Below, piece after piece: positions 26,843 to 35,396 of a stretch of 51,348 nt of DNA. A program made the position numbers and the translations under genes. Source of the DNA: Promethearchaeati archaeon (GTDB taxonomy: Archaea > Asgardarchaeota > Heimdallarchaeia > Heimdallarchaeales > Heimdallarchaeaceae). Numbering within the stretch: position 1 is the first letter of the stretch; the number at the start of each line of letters is the position of its first letter. The notes beneath the pieces were generated by a model. It was not told where the DNA came from. It ran no database searches and saw only the letters and a list, made by a program, of their open reading frames with translations. The stretch is taken from assembly GCA_013166775.1 (NCBI GenBank), contig JABLTJ010000026.1, forward strand, positions 1-51,348, in the 5' to 3' direction.

Positions 26843-27472
26843 TTAAAGAATTTCAGCTTTTCTAATATGAAAACTACAATGTTTGTTTAGTGGACAAGCA
26901 TCACATTTAGGATGGTTTTTTAAGCAGTGGCTTTTAGCGTGTTGAACAAGTAGTGCGTGAAATTCCTTATACATTTCAATATCCTTTGGTAGGTTATCAA
27001 TAAATATCCTTTGGAGCTCCAAATAATCATTATCAGAATTAATTCCCAGCCTTTCAAGTATTCTGTAAGTGTATACATCAATAACAAAATATGGTTCTTC
27101 AAACCAATATAGTAATACAGAATCAGCAGTTTCTAACCCCAAACCGTTTACCAACAATAACTCTTCACGCGATGGAGTAGGATTTTTTGAAATCAATTCA
27201 ATAAAATTTTTCAGCCTTCTTGCTTTAATTCGATAATAACCACTTGGTTTAATGAGAGTTTCCAGTTTTTCTATGTGGATTGTTTCTAAGCATTTAATAT
27301 TTAGACAATTTGCATCCTTTAGATTTTGAATAGCTTTCTCAACACTTATCCAACTTGTTTGTTGAGTTAAAATTGCACCAATTGCAATTTCTAGTCCTTC
27401 TCCTGGCCACCATCCTTGAGGACCGTAATAATTGTAAAGAATCTCATAAAGTTCCTCAAGTTTTATAGCCAT
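26843..27472 (-). CDS. Endonuclease III-superfamily DNA glycosylase, MagIII-like
   Basis: A 209-residue HhH-GPD protein. WWPGEGLEIAIGAILTQQTS (about residues 21-40) and LIKPSGYYRIKARRLKNFI (about 73-91) are typical of the 3-methyladenine glycosylase MagIII branch. The hairpin LVNGLGLETADSVL (107-120) carries Glu114 where endonuclease III has its catalytic lysine. The catalytic Asp is kept in VIDVYTYRI (Asp132). This suggests a monofunctional glycosylase that removes an alkylated base without lyase cleavage. The C-terminus has the CX6CX2CX5C [4Fe-4S] site. It may share a transcript with phosphomevalonate dehydratase. Confidence 0.88.
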   Translation of the reverse strand: MAIKLEELYEILYNYYGPQGWWPGEGLEIAIGAILTQQTSWISVEKAIQNLKDANCLNIKCLETIHIEKLETLIKPSGYYRIKARRLKNFIELISKNPTPSREELLLVNGLGLETADSVLLYWFEEPYFVIDVYTYRILERLGINSDNDYLELQRIFIDNLPKDIEMYKEFHALLVQHAKSHCLKNHPKCDACPLNKHCSFHIRKAEIL

Positions 27473-27574
27473 TGTGTAAAACTTTTCTTCTCTTTAAAAA
27501 AACTTGTTAAACCTTTATTATCATAAATTATCTTAAACTTTAAATGAGCTTTTGAAAAAGGAGAAACGAGTAAA

Positions 27575-28189
27575 TTGACTACTGAGGATTTTAATTTTGA
27601 AACACTTACTGCACCGTGTCCTGTTTGTAGAAGTGATAACACAAAGGTTACCCAGAAGATAGTGAATCTTCCTCATTTTCCTCAGTTATGGTTATTTAAT
27701 CTATTATGTAATGATTGCAACTATAAACACAATGATTTTCTCAACCTTTCAGTAAAAGAACCTATAAAATACATCTACCATGCAGAAAACAAGGATGATT
27801 ATACTACAAAGATAGTAAGAGCAGCAAATGGAACTCTAAGATTTCCACAAATCGGTGCAATAATCGAACCTGGACCAAGCGCTAATGGCTTCATAAGCAA
27901 CATTGAAGGGATTCTTAGAGACATTCAACAAAAAGCTCAGCATTTGCTTAGGGATGCAACTAAAAAGGAGGAGATTAAAAGAATAGGAAATTACATTAAA
28001 CTTTTGGATGAATATATTGAACAAAATCATCCAATTGATATTGTTGTTGAAGATCCCTTTGGCAATTCATCAATAATACCATTTGATCCAGATAAACTAG
28101 AAACAATTCAATTAACCAAAGAAGAAGCTGAAAAGCTTAAAACAGGTTTCATGGTTTTTGAAGATGTAAAACAAAAAGAAGATGATTAA
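27575..28189 (+). CDS. ZPR1 zinc-finger domain protein
   Basis: A 204-residue protein starting at TTG with GGAGA upstream. The N-terminal zinc ribbon is APCPVCRSDNTKV...LLCNDCNYKHNDF (two CxxC pairs, about residues 14-57). A beta-rich ZPR1 domain follows, with VRAANGTLRFPQIGAIIEPG (about 88-107), GFISNIEGILRDI, and the conserved DPFGNSSII (about 153-161). Archaeal ZPR1 is a single-module version of eukaryotic ZPR1, which acts as a chaperone for eEF1A; that role is known for eukaryotes only. It converges with the acyl-CoA synthetase gene. Confidence 0.93.
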   Translation: MTTEDFNFETLTAPCPVCRSDNTKVTQKIVNLPHFPQLWLFNLLCNDCNYKHNDFLNLSVKEPIKYIYHAENKDDYTTKIVRAANGTLRFPQIGAIIEPGPSANGFISNIEGILRDIQQKAQHLLRDATKKEEIKRIGNYIKLLDEYIEQNHPIDIVVEDPFGNSSIIPFDPDKLETIQLTKEEAEKLKTGFMVFEDVKQKEDD

Positions 28190-28222
28190 ACCTGTTTATT
28201 TTTACAAGAGGTCTTGTTTTTT
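28190..28222. terminator. T-rich convergent gap, probable terminator
   Basis: The 33-base gap between the converging ZPR1 and acyl-CoA synthetase genes holds an imperfect inverted repeat (ACAAGAGGTCTTGT) followed by eight Ts, a likely terminator for the plus-strand gene. Confidence 0.5.
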
Positions 28223-30370
28223 TTATTCTATTTTATTGAGAGTTATCTTTACATCTAGAGCTGAAATCCCTTGATTTTCTTCATATACAAAAAAGGGATT
28301 GATATCCAGCTCTTTTATCTCATGGAAATCATTAACTAGAAGAGCTATTCGAAGTAATGTATCAATTACTGACTCTATATCTGAAGGTTTTTCTCCTCTT
28401 ACTCCCTTGAGTAATGAATACACCTTTGTTTGTTCAAGCATTTTTTCAGCTTCACGTTTTGTCAAGGGGGCAAGACCAAATGCAACATCCTTGAAAAAGT
28501 TCGCATATACTCCCCCCATACCAACCATCACTAATGAACCAAATTGTGGATCCTTCATGGAACCAACAATTAGTTCACGTCCCACGCTTTCCATTTTTTG
28601 GATATCTACTGCAAGTATCTGTGCATTTGGATGATGTTTTTTTGCATTTTCTATTATCTCAACATAGGTGTTAATAGCTTCCTCTTTGCTTTGAATTCCT
28701 AATTTTACTCCACCAATATCTGTTTTATGAACAATGTCGGGACTCGTGATTTTCATAACTATTGGGAAACCTATTTCTTCTGCAAAAATACCTGCCTCTT
28801 CTTTTGATCTAGCTAATCTGGTAGGGGGAGTTCGAATACCATACGCTACTGCTACTTCAATAGCTTCAGTTCCTAAGAGATTGAATCTCTTTTCTGACTT
28901 CACTTTGTCAAAGATCTTTCTCACTTTTTCTTTATCTCTAACTAGATTTGGTATGTCGTCGTCTAATGGTTTTTCTCGCTTTCTCGCATACTCGACTAGA
29001 GCTGCCATTGCCTTTACACCTCTTTCAGGATGGGGATAACAAGGTATCCTATGTTTCTTGAGAAAATATATACTTGGCCCCAATATTTCTCCACCGATAA
29101 AAATGCTAATAACGGGTTTATCTGGATACTTCTTTCTTATTTCAACTATTTTATCTGCTGTTTCTTGACCTTCAGTCATTGCTTGTGGTGTGAGTATAAC
29201 AATCACACCATCTACCTCCTCTTCTTTAAGAGCTAACTCTATTACTCTACCATAATCTTCAGCCTGTGCTGTTCCTAGAGCATCGATTGGATTGTTAAAA
29301 TTAGCTGCAGGCGGTAGAAATTCTCTTAATTGTTCTTTGAATTCAGACGAGAGGGTTGCTAATTTAAGACCATTCCTTTCAGCTTCATCGGTTGCCAATA
29401 TCCCAGGTCCTCCAGCATTTGTTATAATGGCTATTTTGTTTCCTTTAGGTATGGGCATATAACTGAAAGCAAACGCCATATCAAAGAGTTCTTGAGCATT
29501 GTCCGCTCGAATGACACCACATTTTTCGAATGCTACATCATAAGTGGTATCAGCTCCTGTCATACTACCAGTATGAGAAGAAGCTGCTTTTGATCCTGCC
29601 TCCGACCTACCTGATTTAATTACGATAACTGGCTTTCTTCTAGTGACTTCTTTACAAACTTCAATAAACTCTTTCCCTCTATTTATACTTTCAAGGTAAG
29701 CTAAAATTGCTAGAGTATGTTCATCATCAGCTAAAGCTTCAATGAAATCAGTTTCATCTAAATCTGCTTTATTTCCAAGAGACACAAAGCTTGAATATCC
29801 AATTCCTTCTGCTCTGCTCCAATCTAAAATTCCTGTAAGAAGTGCTCCACTTTGGCTAAGAAAAGCTATCTCACCTTTAATAGGGGAACGTTCAGCAAAG
29901 CTTGCATTCATAGGAGCTGAAGTATCTATTACACCGAGGATATTTGGTCCAACGATTCGTATTCCATATTTATTAGCAACATCTACAATTTGCTGTTCAA
30001 GTTTCGCTCCCTCGGTTCCGGTTTCTTTAAATCCTGCAGTTATTATCGCGGCGTATTTAACATCTTTTTTTCCAAGTTCATCCATCAATGAAGGTATAAA
30101 ACGAGCAGGAATACAAACTACTGCCAAATCTATAGTATCTGGTATTTCACTAATATTAGTGAAAACTTTAACTCCTTCTATTTCTCCATATTGTGCAGCT
30201 TTAGGATTTATAGCATATAATCTTCCTTTAAATCCACTATAAACCATGTTGCGCAGAACAGCATACCCAACTTTCTTTTTATCTGGGCTAGCACCAATGA
30301 TGGCAACGCTGTCAGGATGAAGAAGTTTTTCTAGTTTCTTTAAGGCCAGAATACCACCTAAAATGAGCAA
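28223..30370 (-). CDS. ADP-forming acyl-CoA synthetase (acetate-CoA ligase type), fused alpha and beta subunits
   Basis: The 715-residue protein carries a CoA-binding domain (LLHPDSVAIIGASPDKKKVG, about residues 17-36) and a succinyl-CoA ligase-like domain with LSQSGALLTGIL. The SHTGSMTGAD loop (about 264-273) contains the catalytic phospho-His. A long linker leads to a C-terminal ATP-grasp domain (GFPIVMKITSPDIVHKTDIG, about 546-565; MVGMGGVYANFFKDVAFGLA). It makes ATP and acid from acyl-CoA in peptide or sugar fermentation, or runs in reverse. The only upstream start in this frame is a TTG at 30370; AGGTGGT 18 bases downstream suggests translation may start later, near codon 8-10. Confidence 0.94.
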   Translation of the reverse strand: MLILGGILALKKLEKLLHPDSVAIIGASPDKKKVGYAVLRNMVYSGFKGRLYAINPKAAQYGEIEGVKVFTNISEIPDTIDLAVVCIPARFIPSLMDELGKKDVKYAAIITAGFKETGTEGAKLEQQIVDVANKYGIRIVGPNILGVIDTSAPMNASFAERSPIKGEIAFLSQSGALLTGILDWSRAEGIGYSSFVSLGNKADLDETDFIEALADDEHTLAILAYLESINRGKEFIEVCKEVTRRKPVIVIKSGRSEAGSKAASSHTGSMTGADTTYDVAFEKCGVIRADNAQELFDMAFAFSYMPIPKGNKIAIITNAGGPGILATDEAERNGLKLATLSSEFKEQLREFLPPAANFNNPIDALGTAQAEDYGRVIELALKEEEVDGVIVILTPQAMTEGQETADKIVEIRKKYPDKPVISIFIGGEILGPSIYFLKKHRIPCYPHPERGVKAMAALVEYARKREKPLDDDIPNLVRDKEKVRKIFDKVKSEKRFNLLGTEAIEVAVAYGIRTPPTRLARSKEEAGIFAEEIGFPIVMKITSPDIVHKTDIGGVKLGIQSKEEAINTYVEIIENAKKHHPNAQILAVDIQKMESVGRELIVGSMKDPQFGSLVMVGMGGVYANFFKDVAFGLAPLTKREAEKMLEQTKVYSLLKGVRGEKPSDIESVIDTLLRIALLVNDFHEIKELDINPFFVYEENQGISALDVKITLNKIE

Positions 30371-30429
30371 ACTAGAATTAATTTAAGTTTGTCGTTAAGA
30401 AGTTCAGTTATTATTGGTCAATTAGCAAA

Positions 30430-31167
30430 TTACTCCCAAGATAATTTCTCCTCTTCAGAGAGATTCATTATCGCAAGCTTCTCTTCAATCATTTGTTGAC
30501 TTGCTAGTATCTGTGAGATTACTGCAAATAAATCCAGACCTTCTTCATAAATTGCTATCTTTCTATCAACTAAACTATCAGTGAGACCCCTAAGTTTTCC
30601 TTGCGGATATGCACCAAATATCAACAGAGGGTTCGTTGCACCATATACTAGTTCAGAATATTCAGAAGAAGTCATCTGTTCTCCCTTCACACTAAATTCA
30701 ATCACTAAATCGTGTTTACTTCGCAACTCATTTACAAGATTAGATAAAGAGGAATCTGACAAAGTCATTAATGGCTCCTGTGAATCAGGAGGAACCTGTT
30801 TTTCTTTGAAAAGTTGAATTAAAAGTCCATTAAATCGATCAATGTTTTTTGGGAGTCTAATATCAGGATGAAGATGTATTATCTTATTATGATATGTATG
30901 AATTATAACATTCAAACGATGATCTCGAGCTAATATAGAACCAAAACAAGACAATAATGCAAAATGTGAGATATCCGGTCTTCCTCTTTTCTCTGCATCT
31001 GGAAGTTTTTCTACTAAATGAGAATGATAACTCATGTCTAGTAACACTTCATCAGCTGATTTCTTCAATTTGGAAAGATATTGACGAGCTTGTATATCTT
31101 TGAGCAGTTCTTCTGGAAAAAGTTCGATTGCTGCTTCTGCTAGAAGAATTGTTAGAAATTTTGCCAT
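30430..31167 (-). CDS. nep1: Nep1/Emg1 rRNA pseudouridine N1-methyltransferase
   Basis: A 245-residue SPOUT methyltransferase. It has LTILLAEAAIELFPEELL at the N-terminus and LLDMSYHSHLVEKLP followed by KRGRPDISHFALLS (about residues 58-71), a diagnostic Nep1 segment. IIHLHPDIRLPKNIDRFNGL comes next, and NPLLIFGAYPQGKL (about 178-191) is the knot-region cofactor site. It methylates a pseudouridine in the small-subunit rRNA. I set the start at ATG 31167, three codons inside the longest frame, as homologues begin MxxFLTIL. Confidence 0.94.
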   Translation of the reverse strand: MAKFLTILLAEAAIELFPEELLKDIQARQYLSKLKKSADEVLLDMSYHSHLVEKLPDAEKRGRPDISHFALLSCFGSILARDHRLNVIIHTYHNKIIHLHPDIRLPKNIDRFNGLLIQLFKEKQVPPDSQEPLMTLSDSSLSNLVNELRSKHDLVIEFSVKGEQMTSSEYSELVYGATNPLLIFGAYPQGKLRGLTDSLVDRKIAIYEEGLDLFAVISQILASQQMIEEKLAIMNLSEEEKLSWE

Positions 31168-31274
31168 AATTAACAATTATAACTCTTTACTCGGTTATTT
31201 TTCAACTTTACTAAACATGGAAAAAAAGAGATAAACCAAAATTGCTAAAAGGACTCATTGGAAAACGGGAAACA

Positions 31275-31979
31275 ATGAGAAAAAGCTTCCTTGTAGAATT
31301 CGACCTTCTTGAGTATCTGAAATCTCTTGATTTGCAGAAGAGACTAAGAGAAATAAAGGAAGAAAACAGAGAGTTTGATGATTTTCTGTTTGTTTTACAA
31401 CATAATCCAATTTTCACAATAGGAAGAAAAGGAAGTAGAGAAGATATTATAGTATCAGATAAAATCTTGGAAAAAGAAAACATCGATGTAGTAGAGGTAA
31501 AAAGGGGAGGAGAAGTAACTTATCATGGTCCAGGCCAATTGGTTGGATATCTCCATCTTAATCTATCAAGATTAGGAATAAGTGTAGATCAATTTGTTTG
31601 GAACATGGAAGAAATATTGATTGAATTATTAAAAGAATATAACATTGATGGATGGAGAATGGAAGGTTATCCTGGTGTATGGATTAATCATCAAGGAAGA
31701 AAGTGGAAACTTGCTGCTATAGGAGCTAGAGCTTCAAAAATGATAACATCACATGGTCTAGCATTAAATGTTAATACTAATATGGATCACTTTAGAATGA
31801 TAATTCCTTGTGGAATTACTGAATATGATCCAATATCAATGAAGCAGGTGCTAGGAAAGACTCTAGACATAAAGGAAATATACAAGATTTTTGAAGAGAA
31901 GTTTGAAAAGATTTTCAAGATAAGTTTAATTCAAATTAAAGAAGAAGAACTTGAAGAGATGATAAAAAACAATGCCTAG
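31275..31979 (+). CDS. lipB: Lipoyl(octanoyl) transferase LipB
   Basis: LipB moves octanoate from acyl carrier protein to lipoyl domains. The core motifs are all present: VLQHNPIFTIGRKGS, VEVKRGGEVTYHGPGQLVGY (RGGxxTYHGPGQL), WKLAAIGARASK with the catalytic lysine, SHGLALNVN, and IIPCGI with the catalytic cysteine. The chosen start ATG 31275 gives 234 residues and begins at the first family strand; an in-frame TTG at 31242 is less likely. LipA overlaps its end by eight bases, so the pair is translationally coupled and gives a complete de novo lipoylation route. Confidence 0.95.
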   Translation: MRKSFLVEFDLLEYLKSLDLQKRLREIKEENREFDDFLFVLQHNPIFTIGRKGSREDIIVSDKILEKENIDVVEVKRGGEVTYHGPGQLVGYLHLNLSRLGISVDQFVWNMEEILIELLKEYNIDGWRMEGYPGVWINHQGRKWKLAAIGARASKMITSHGLALNVNTNMDHFRMIIPCGITEYDPISMKQVLGKTLDIKEIYKIFEEKFEKIFKISLIQIKEEELEEMIKNNA

Positions 31980-32835
31980 AATACGAAAACCCGAATGGTT
32001 AAGAATTGGTAGCATGGATAGAGACAAAATAAGAGAGGTTCAACAAATACTAAGAAAGTTGAATCTTCATACAGTTTGCGAAGAGTCTATGTGTCCAAAT
32101 ATAAGTAAATGTTTTGAGAAAAAGACAGCAACTTTCTTAGTTATGGGGGGAATTTGTACAAGGAATTGTAAGTTCTGTGATATAAAGTTTGGAAAACCCT
32201 TGCCATTGGATCCGCTAGAACCAGACCATATAGTTGAAGCAACGAAAAAATTAGGTTTAAGGCATGTAGTTATAACATCAGTTACAAGAGATGATCTGCC
32301 AGATGGTGGCGCTGCTCATTTCGCAGAAATTACTGAAAAATTGAGAGATTATAATAAAGACATAATAATCGAATTACTGATACCGGATTTAAAAGGAAAT
32401 GAAGAGCATATAAGAATCGTCGTGGAATCAAAGCCTGATATAATCAACCATAATATTGAAGTGATTCCAAGATTGTTCAGAAAAGTAACACCACAAGCAA
32501 ATTATGAAAAATCTTTGAAACTACTAAAAGTAGTAAAAGAGATGAATCCTGAGATACATACAAAATCAGGATTGATGGTAGGATTAGGAGAAAACAAGGA
32601 AGAAGTGTTTGAATTGTTAAAGGATTTAAAAGAAACTGAATGTGATATTTTAACAATTGGTCAATATTTGAAACCTCCAAGTTCAGACTTAGAAATAGAA
32701 GAATACGTTCATCCTAATGTATTCAAAGAATACGAAGCAAAAGCTTATGAGATGGGTTTTAAATTCGTAGCTTCAGCACCATTTGTTAGAAGTTCTTTCA
32801 ATGCAGAAGAAGCAGATTTCTTACTAGAAGGTTGA
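31972..32835 (+). CDS. lipA: Lipoyl synthase LipA
   Basis: A radical-SAM enzyme that inserts two sulfur atoms into octanoyl-lipoyl domains. Cys36, Cys41 and Cys47 (TVCEESMCPNISKCF) hold the auxiliary, sacrificial [4Fe-4S] cluster. Cys62, Cys66 and Cys69 (ICTRNCKFC) hold the SAM cluster. TSVTRDDLPDGGAAHF and the C-terminal VRSSFNAEE, whose Ser ligates the auxiliary cluster, are conserved. The 287-residue length is normal. It is coupled to lipB. Confidence 0.97.
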   Translation: MPRIRKPEWLRIGSMDRDKIREVQQILRKLNLHTVCEESMCPNISKCFEKKTATFLVMGGICTRNCKFCDIKFGKPLPLDPLEPDHIVEATKKLGLRHVVITSVTRDDLPDGGAAHFAEITEKLRDYNKDIIIELLIPDLKGNEEHIRIVVESKPDIINHNIEVIPRLFRKVTPQANYEKSLKLLKVVKEMNPEIHTKSGLMVGLGENKEEVFELLKDLKETECDILTIGQYLKPPSSDLEIEEYVHPNVFKEYEAKAYEMGFKFVASAPFVRSSFNAEEADFLLEG

Positions 32836-32922
32836 AAAACTTTTGGAAGAGAAGAAAAAACTTAAAAAAACGAGTGTAAGGGATTATAAGTAGAAAAGGG
32901 GCACTAGCTCAGCCTGGTTAGA

Positions 32923-32954
32923 AGTTCAATGGTTGCGTACCATTTTACTAGCAA
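32923..32954 (+). other. Non-canonical tRNA-Met intron in the D-arm
   Basis: A 32-base insert interrupts the 3' strand of the D-stem after GA. The junction is ambiguous by one base (32922-32953 is equally possible). Inside, AATGGT and ACCATT form a six-base-pair hairpin with a five-base loop, as expected for an archaeal tRNA intron. Confidence 0.7.
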
Positions 32955-32968
32955 GCGTCTGGCTCATA

Positions 32969-32990
32969 CCTAGAGCCTTTCTGGTGGGAA
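32969..32990 (+). other. Canonical tRNA-Met intron at position 37/38
   Basis: This 22-base intron lies between A37 and A38. CUCA of the anticodon loop can pair with UGGG near the intron 3' end, giving a four-base central helix of a bulge-helix-bulge site. Confidence 0.85.
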
Positions 32991-33101
32991 ACCAGATGGT
33001 CGGTGGTTCAAATCCGCCGTGCCCCACCAAAATTTGTTCTGACCGTAAGTTTTTATTATATAGCGTTACATTGTAGTTACTTGTCAAATAGGTGTATTAA
33101 T

Positions 33102-34037
33102 TTGGATTCAGCGTTTCAACAAATTGTTGAGGATATCCGAACCTTACGAATTCAGGGAGCTACAAATATAGCTATTGAGGGAGTGAAAGCTTTTGCATCA
33201 CTAGCTACCCGTCTTGAGGTTTCCTCATTGGATAATCTCTTTGAAGAATTGGGGAAAGCTAGATATGTTTTAGCAACAGCTAGAGCTACTGAACCCGCTT
33301 TACGAAATGGTTTGCGATACATTGTTTATAATCTACAGGAGAAAGCCAATACTGTCCAAGAAGCTAAGGAAATCGCTAATTCCTTTACACAAGAATATGT
33401 AAATCTGTTAAAGGAATCTAAACAGAAAGTTATTTCCTATGGTGCCCATAGAATTAAACCAGGAAGTACTATCATGACTCATTGTCATTCTTCATTATCT
33501 ACGGGAGTAATTCTAGAAGCACATAAACAGGATAAAGATATACGAGTATTTTGTACTGAAACTCGTCCTCTATATCAAGGTCGAATTACTGCTAAAAAAT
33601 TGGTTGAAGCAGGAGTAACAACTACACAAGTTGTTGATAGTGCGATGAGATGGGTTTTGAATAGACACGATGTGGATATCATAATAACAGGAGCAGATGC
33701 TATTACCAGTCAAGGTACAGTCATCAATAAAATAGGAACACGTCTTTTAGCTTTAGCTGCTAAAGAAATGGATATACCATTCTATACAGCAATTAATCTC
33801 CTAAAATATGATCCTGAAACAAGTATTGGAAAGCTATCGGAAATCGAAATGAGATCTGGATCAGAGATTTGGGAAAATCCTCCAGAAGGATTGAACTTTC
33901 TGAATCCTGCATTTGAAACAGTTTCTCATGATTTAATAGATGGAATCATTACTGAAGCAGGAGTGTTTTCACCTTCAGTAGTTTACATGATAATCAAAGA
34001 AAGGTATCCATTTATGATAATTAGCGAGGGTACCTAG
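33102..34037 (+). CDS. Ribose-1,5-bisphosphate isomerase (eIF2B-related)
   Basis: A 311-residue protein of the eIF2B alpha/beta/delta superfamily, isomerase branch. It contains YGAHRIKPGSTIMTHCHSSL (about residues 115-134), where the His-Cys-His is typical of the isomerase, CTETRPLYQGRITAKKLVEA (about 154-173), and the catalytic IIITGADAITSQGTVINKIG (about 203-222). It converts ribose 1,5-bisphosphate to ribulose 1,5-bisphosphate, the RuBisCO substrate, in archaeal AMP salvage. The TTG at 33102 is the likely start, with GGTG eight bases upstream; the longer frame runs into the tRNA. RuBisCO follows 29 bases later, so they form an operon. AMP phosphorylase is not in the window. Confidence 0.93.
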   Translation: MDSAFQQIVEDIRTLRIQGATNIAIEGVKAFASLATRLEVSSLDNLFEELGKARYVLATARATEPALRNGLRYIVYNLQEKANTVQEAKEIANSFTQEYVNLLKESKQKVISYGAHRIKPGSTIMTHCHSSLSTGVILEAHKQDKDIRVFCTETRPLYQGRITAKKLVEAGVTTTQVVDSAMRWVLNRHDVDIIITGADAITSQGTVINKIGTRLLALAAKEMDIPFYTAINLLKYDPETSIGKLSEIEMRSGSEIWENPPEGLNFLNPAFETVSHDLIDGIITEAGVFSPSVVYMIIKERYPFMIISEGT

Positions 34038-34066
34038 AACAATTTATGATTAATATGGTGATATAA

Positions 34067-35323
34067 ATGAAAGATAAATATAAAGAATTATTAGTTGCTC
34101 GTTATTACGTCGAGCACGTCAAGTCAGTCGAAAAGGCTGCAGAAGAAATATGCGATGAAGAAAGTGTTGGTACATGGACCAAGCTTACTACTATCGAAAA
34201 CACAGAAATCGATATTATTCCTCGACTTCGAGCTGAAATTCTGGACACCAAAGTTCACGGTGACCATGATGGATATCAAAGCGGAGAAGTATTAATCGGT
34301 TTTAAAACAGAAACCTTTGATACAGAAGCAGGAATTACAAGTATTCTATCAATGCTAGCTGGCAACCTTTTTGGTTTAGGTGCTCTTCGAAACATACGAT
34401 GGAAGGATGTGGATTTTCCACGAAGCATTGCTGAAAACTTCCCAGGACCAAAATTTGGTGTAGATGGAGTACGTAAAATCTTAGGAACAGACAAAGGAGA
34501 ATTCCCAAATCGTCCCCATATTGGAACAATAGTCAAACCAAAAATGGGATTAACAGCAAAAGAGTGGGCACAAGTAGCTTATGAAGCTGCAATAGGTGGT
34601 GTGGATTTTATTAAAGATGATGAAAATCTTAGCAATCAGCCTTTTTGTCCAATATCTGATAGAACTGTTGCAGTATTAGAAAAAATGGATCAAGTGAAAG
34701 AGGAAACAGGAAGAACTGTAATTCATGCAGTAAACGTAACAGCTAAACATGATGTCATGTGGAGAAGGGTAGAAGAAGCTTTAGACAATGGGGCAAAATG
34801 TCTTATGATTGATGTTATACTTACTGGATTTCAAGAATTAGCTCAAATGGCAGCTGATCCTAGTGTTAAAGTCCCTATTCATGTTCATAGAACTATGCAT
34901 GCTGCTTTTACCCGCAATCAAAGACATGGTATTTCTATGTTGCCAATTGCAAAGATAATCCGTATGGTTGGTGGGGATCAACTTCACATAGGATCATATG
35001 GTCAAGGTAAAATGGATACAGAATTAGATCTTGAGCTTCAAATTAAAAATGCTATGCTTAATCCCATGTATGAATTTAAGCAAACATTCCCTGTTGCATC
35101 TGGAGGTCTATATCCTGCTAAAATACCTAATTTGGTAAAATATGGGGGTAATAACGTCATAATTCAAGCTGGAGGAGGAATTCACGGACATCCTGATGGT
35201 ACAAGAAAAGGTGCAATGGCAATGAGACAAGCACTGGATGCTACGCTTAAGGAGATTTCCTTAGAAGAGTACGCTAAAGAACATGTAGAGCTTGCAAGAG
35301 CTCTTGAGAAATGGGGAAATTAA
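34067..35323 (+). CDS. rbcL: RuBisCO large subunit, archaeal form III-like
   Basis: The 418-residue protein keeps the catalytic set. Glu in EESVGTWTK and Asn100 in AGNLFG belong to the N-terminal domain. Lys157 and Lys159 sit in GTIVKPKMGL, and Lys183 (the carbamylated lysine), Asp185 and Glu186 in GVDFIKDDE. His274 and Arg275 are in HVHRTMHAAF, His307 in QLHIGSYGQGK, loop-6 Lys315 in the same segment, Ser345-Gly-Gly, and AGGGIHGHPDG. It carboxylates ribulose 1,5-bisphosphate to two 3-phosphoglycerates, here most likely for nucleotide-ribose salvage given the adjacent isomerase. No small subunit or phosphoribulokinase is present. The exact subform needs a tree. Confidence 0.95.
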   Translation: MKDKYKELLVARYYVEHVKSVEKAAEEICDEESVGTWTKLTTIENTEIDIIPRLRAEILDTKVHGDHDGYQSGEVLIGFKTETFDTEAGITSILSMLAGNLFGLGALRNIRWKDVDFPRSIAENFPGPKFGVDGVRKILGTDKGEFPNRPHIGTIVKPKMGLTAKEWAQVAYEAAIGGVDFIKDDENLSNQPFCPISDRTVAVLEKMDQVKEETGRTVIHAVNVTAKHDVMWRRVEEALDNGAKCLMIDVILTGFQELAQMAADPSVKVPIHVHRTMHAAFTRNQRHGISMLPIAKIIRMVGGDQLHIGSYGQGKMDTELDLELQIKNAMLNPMYEFKQTFPVASGGLYPAKIPNLVKYGGNNVIIQAGGGIHGHPDGTRKGAMAMRQALDATLKEISLEEYAKEHVELARALEKWGN

Positions 35324-35396
35324 ACTCTCTAATTTCCTTTTTTATATATAATTTTCCAAAAAACCTTAAGAGAAAGAAAGCCGTAGAGTAAAAATT

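Larger units (their letters stand above)
32898..33029 (+). tRNA. tRNA-Met, elongator (anticodon CAU), with two introns
   Basis: Acceptor GGGGCAC (32898-32904) pairs with GTGCCCC (33019-33025), then A and an encoded CCA. Removing a 32-base insert in the D-arm and a 22-base insert in the anticodon loop leaves a 75-base tRNA. Its D-stem is GCTC/GAGC, its anticodon stem TCTGG/CCAGA, its loop CTCATAA and its T-arm GGTGG/CCGCC-like. The GCGTCTGGCTCATA stretch is typical of archaeal elongator Met, and initiator features are absent. Confidence 0.88.

Noticed and set aside
29742..30242. 166-codon plus-strand frame opposite the acyl-CoA synthetase
   Set aside because: A shadow of a well-conserved gene; its translation has no family features.
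33003..33101. Longer N-terminus for the ribose-1,5-bisphosphate isomerase
   Set aside because: This part overlaps the tRNA-Met gene, and a TTG with a good ribosome-binding site follows.
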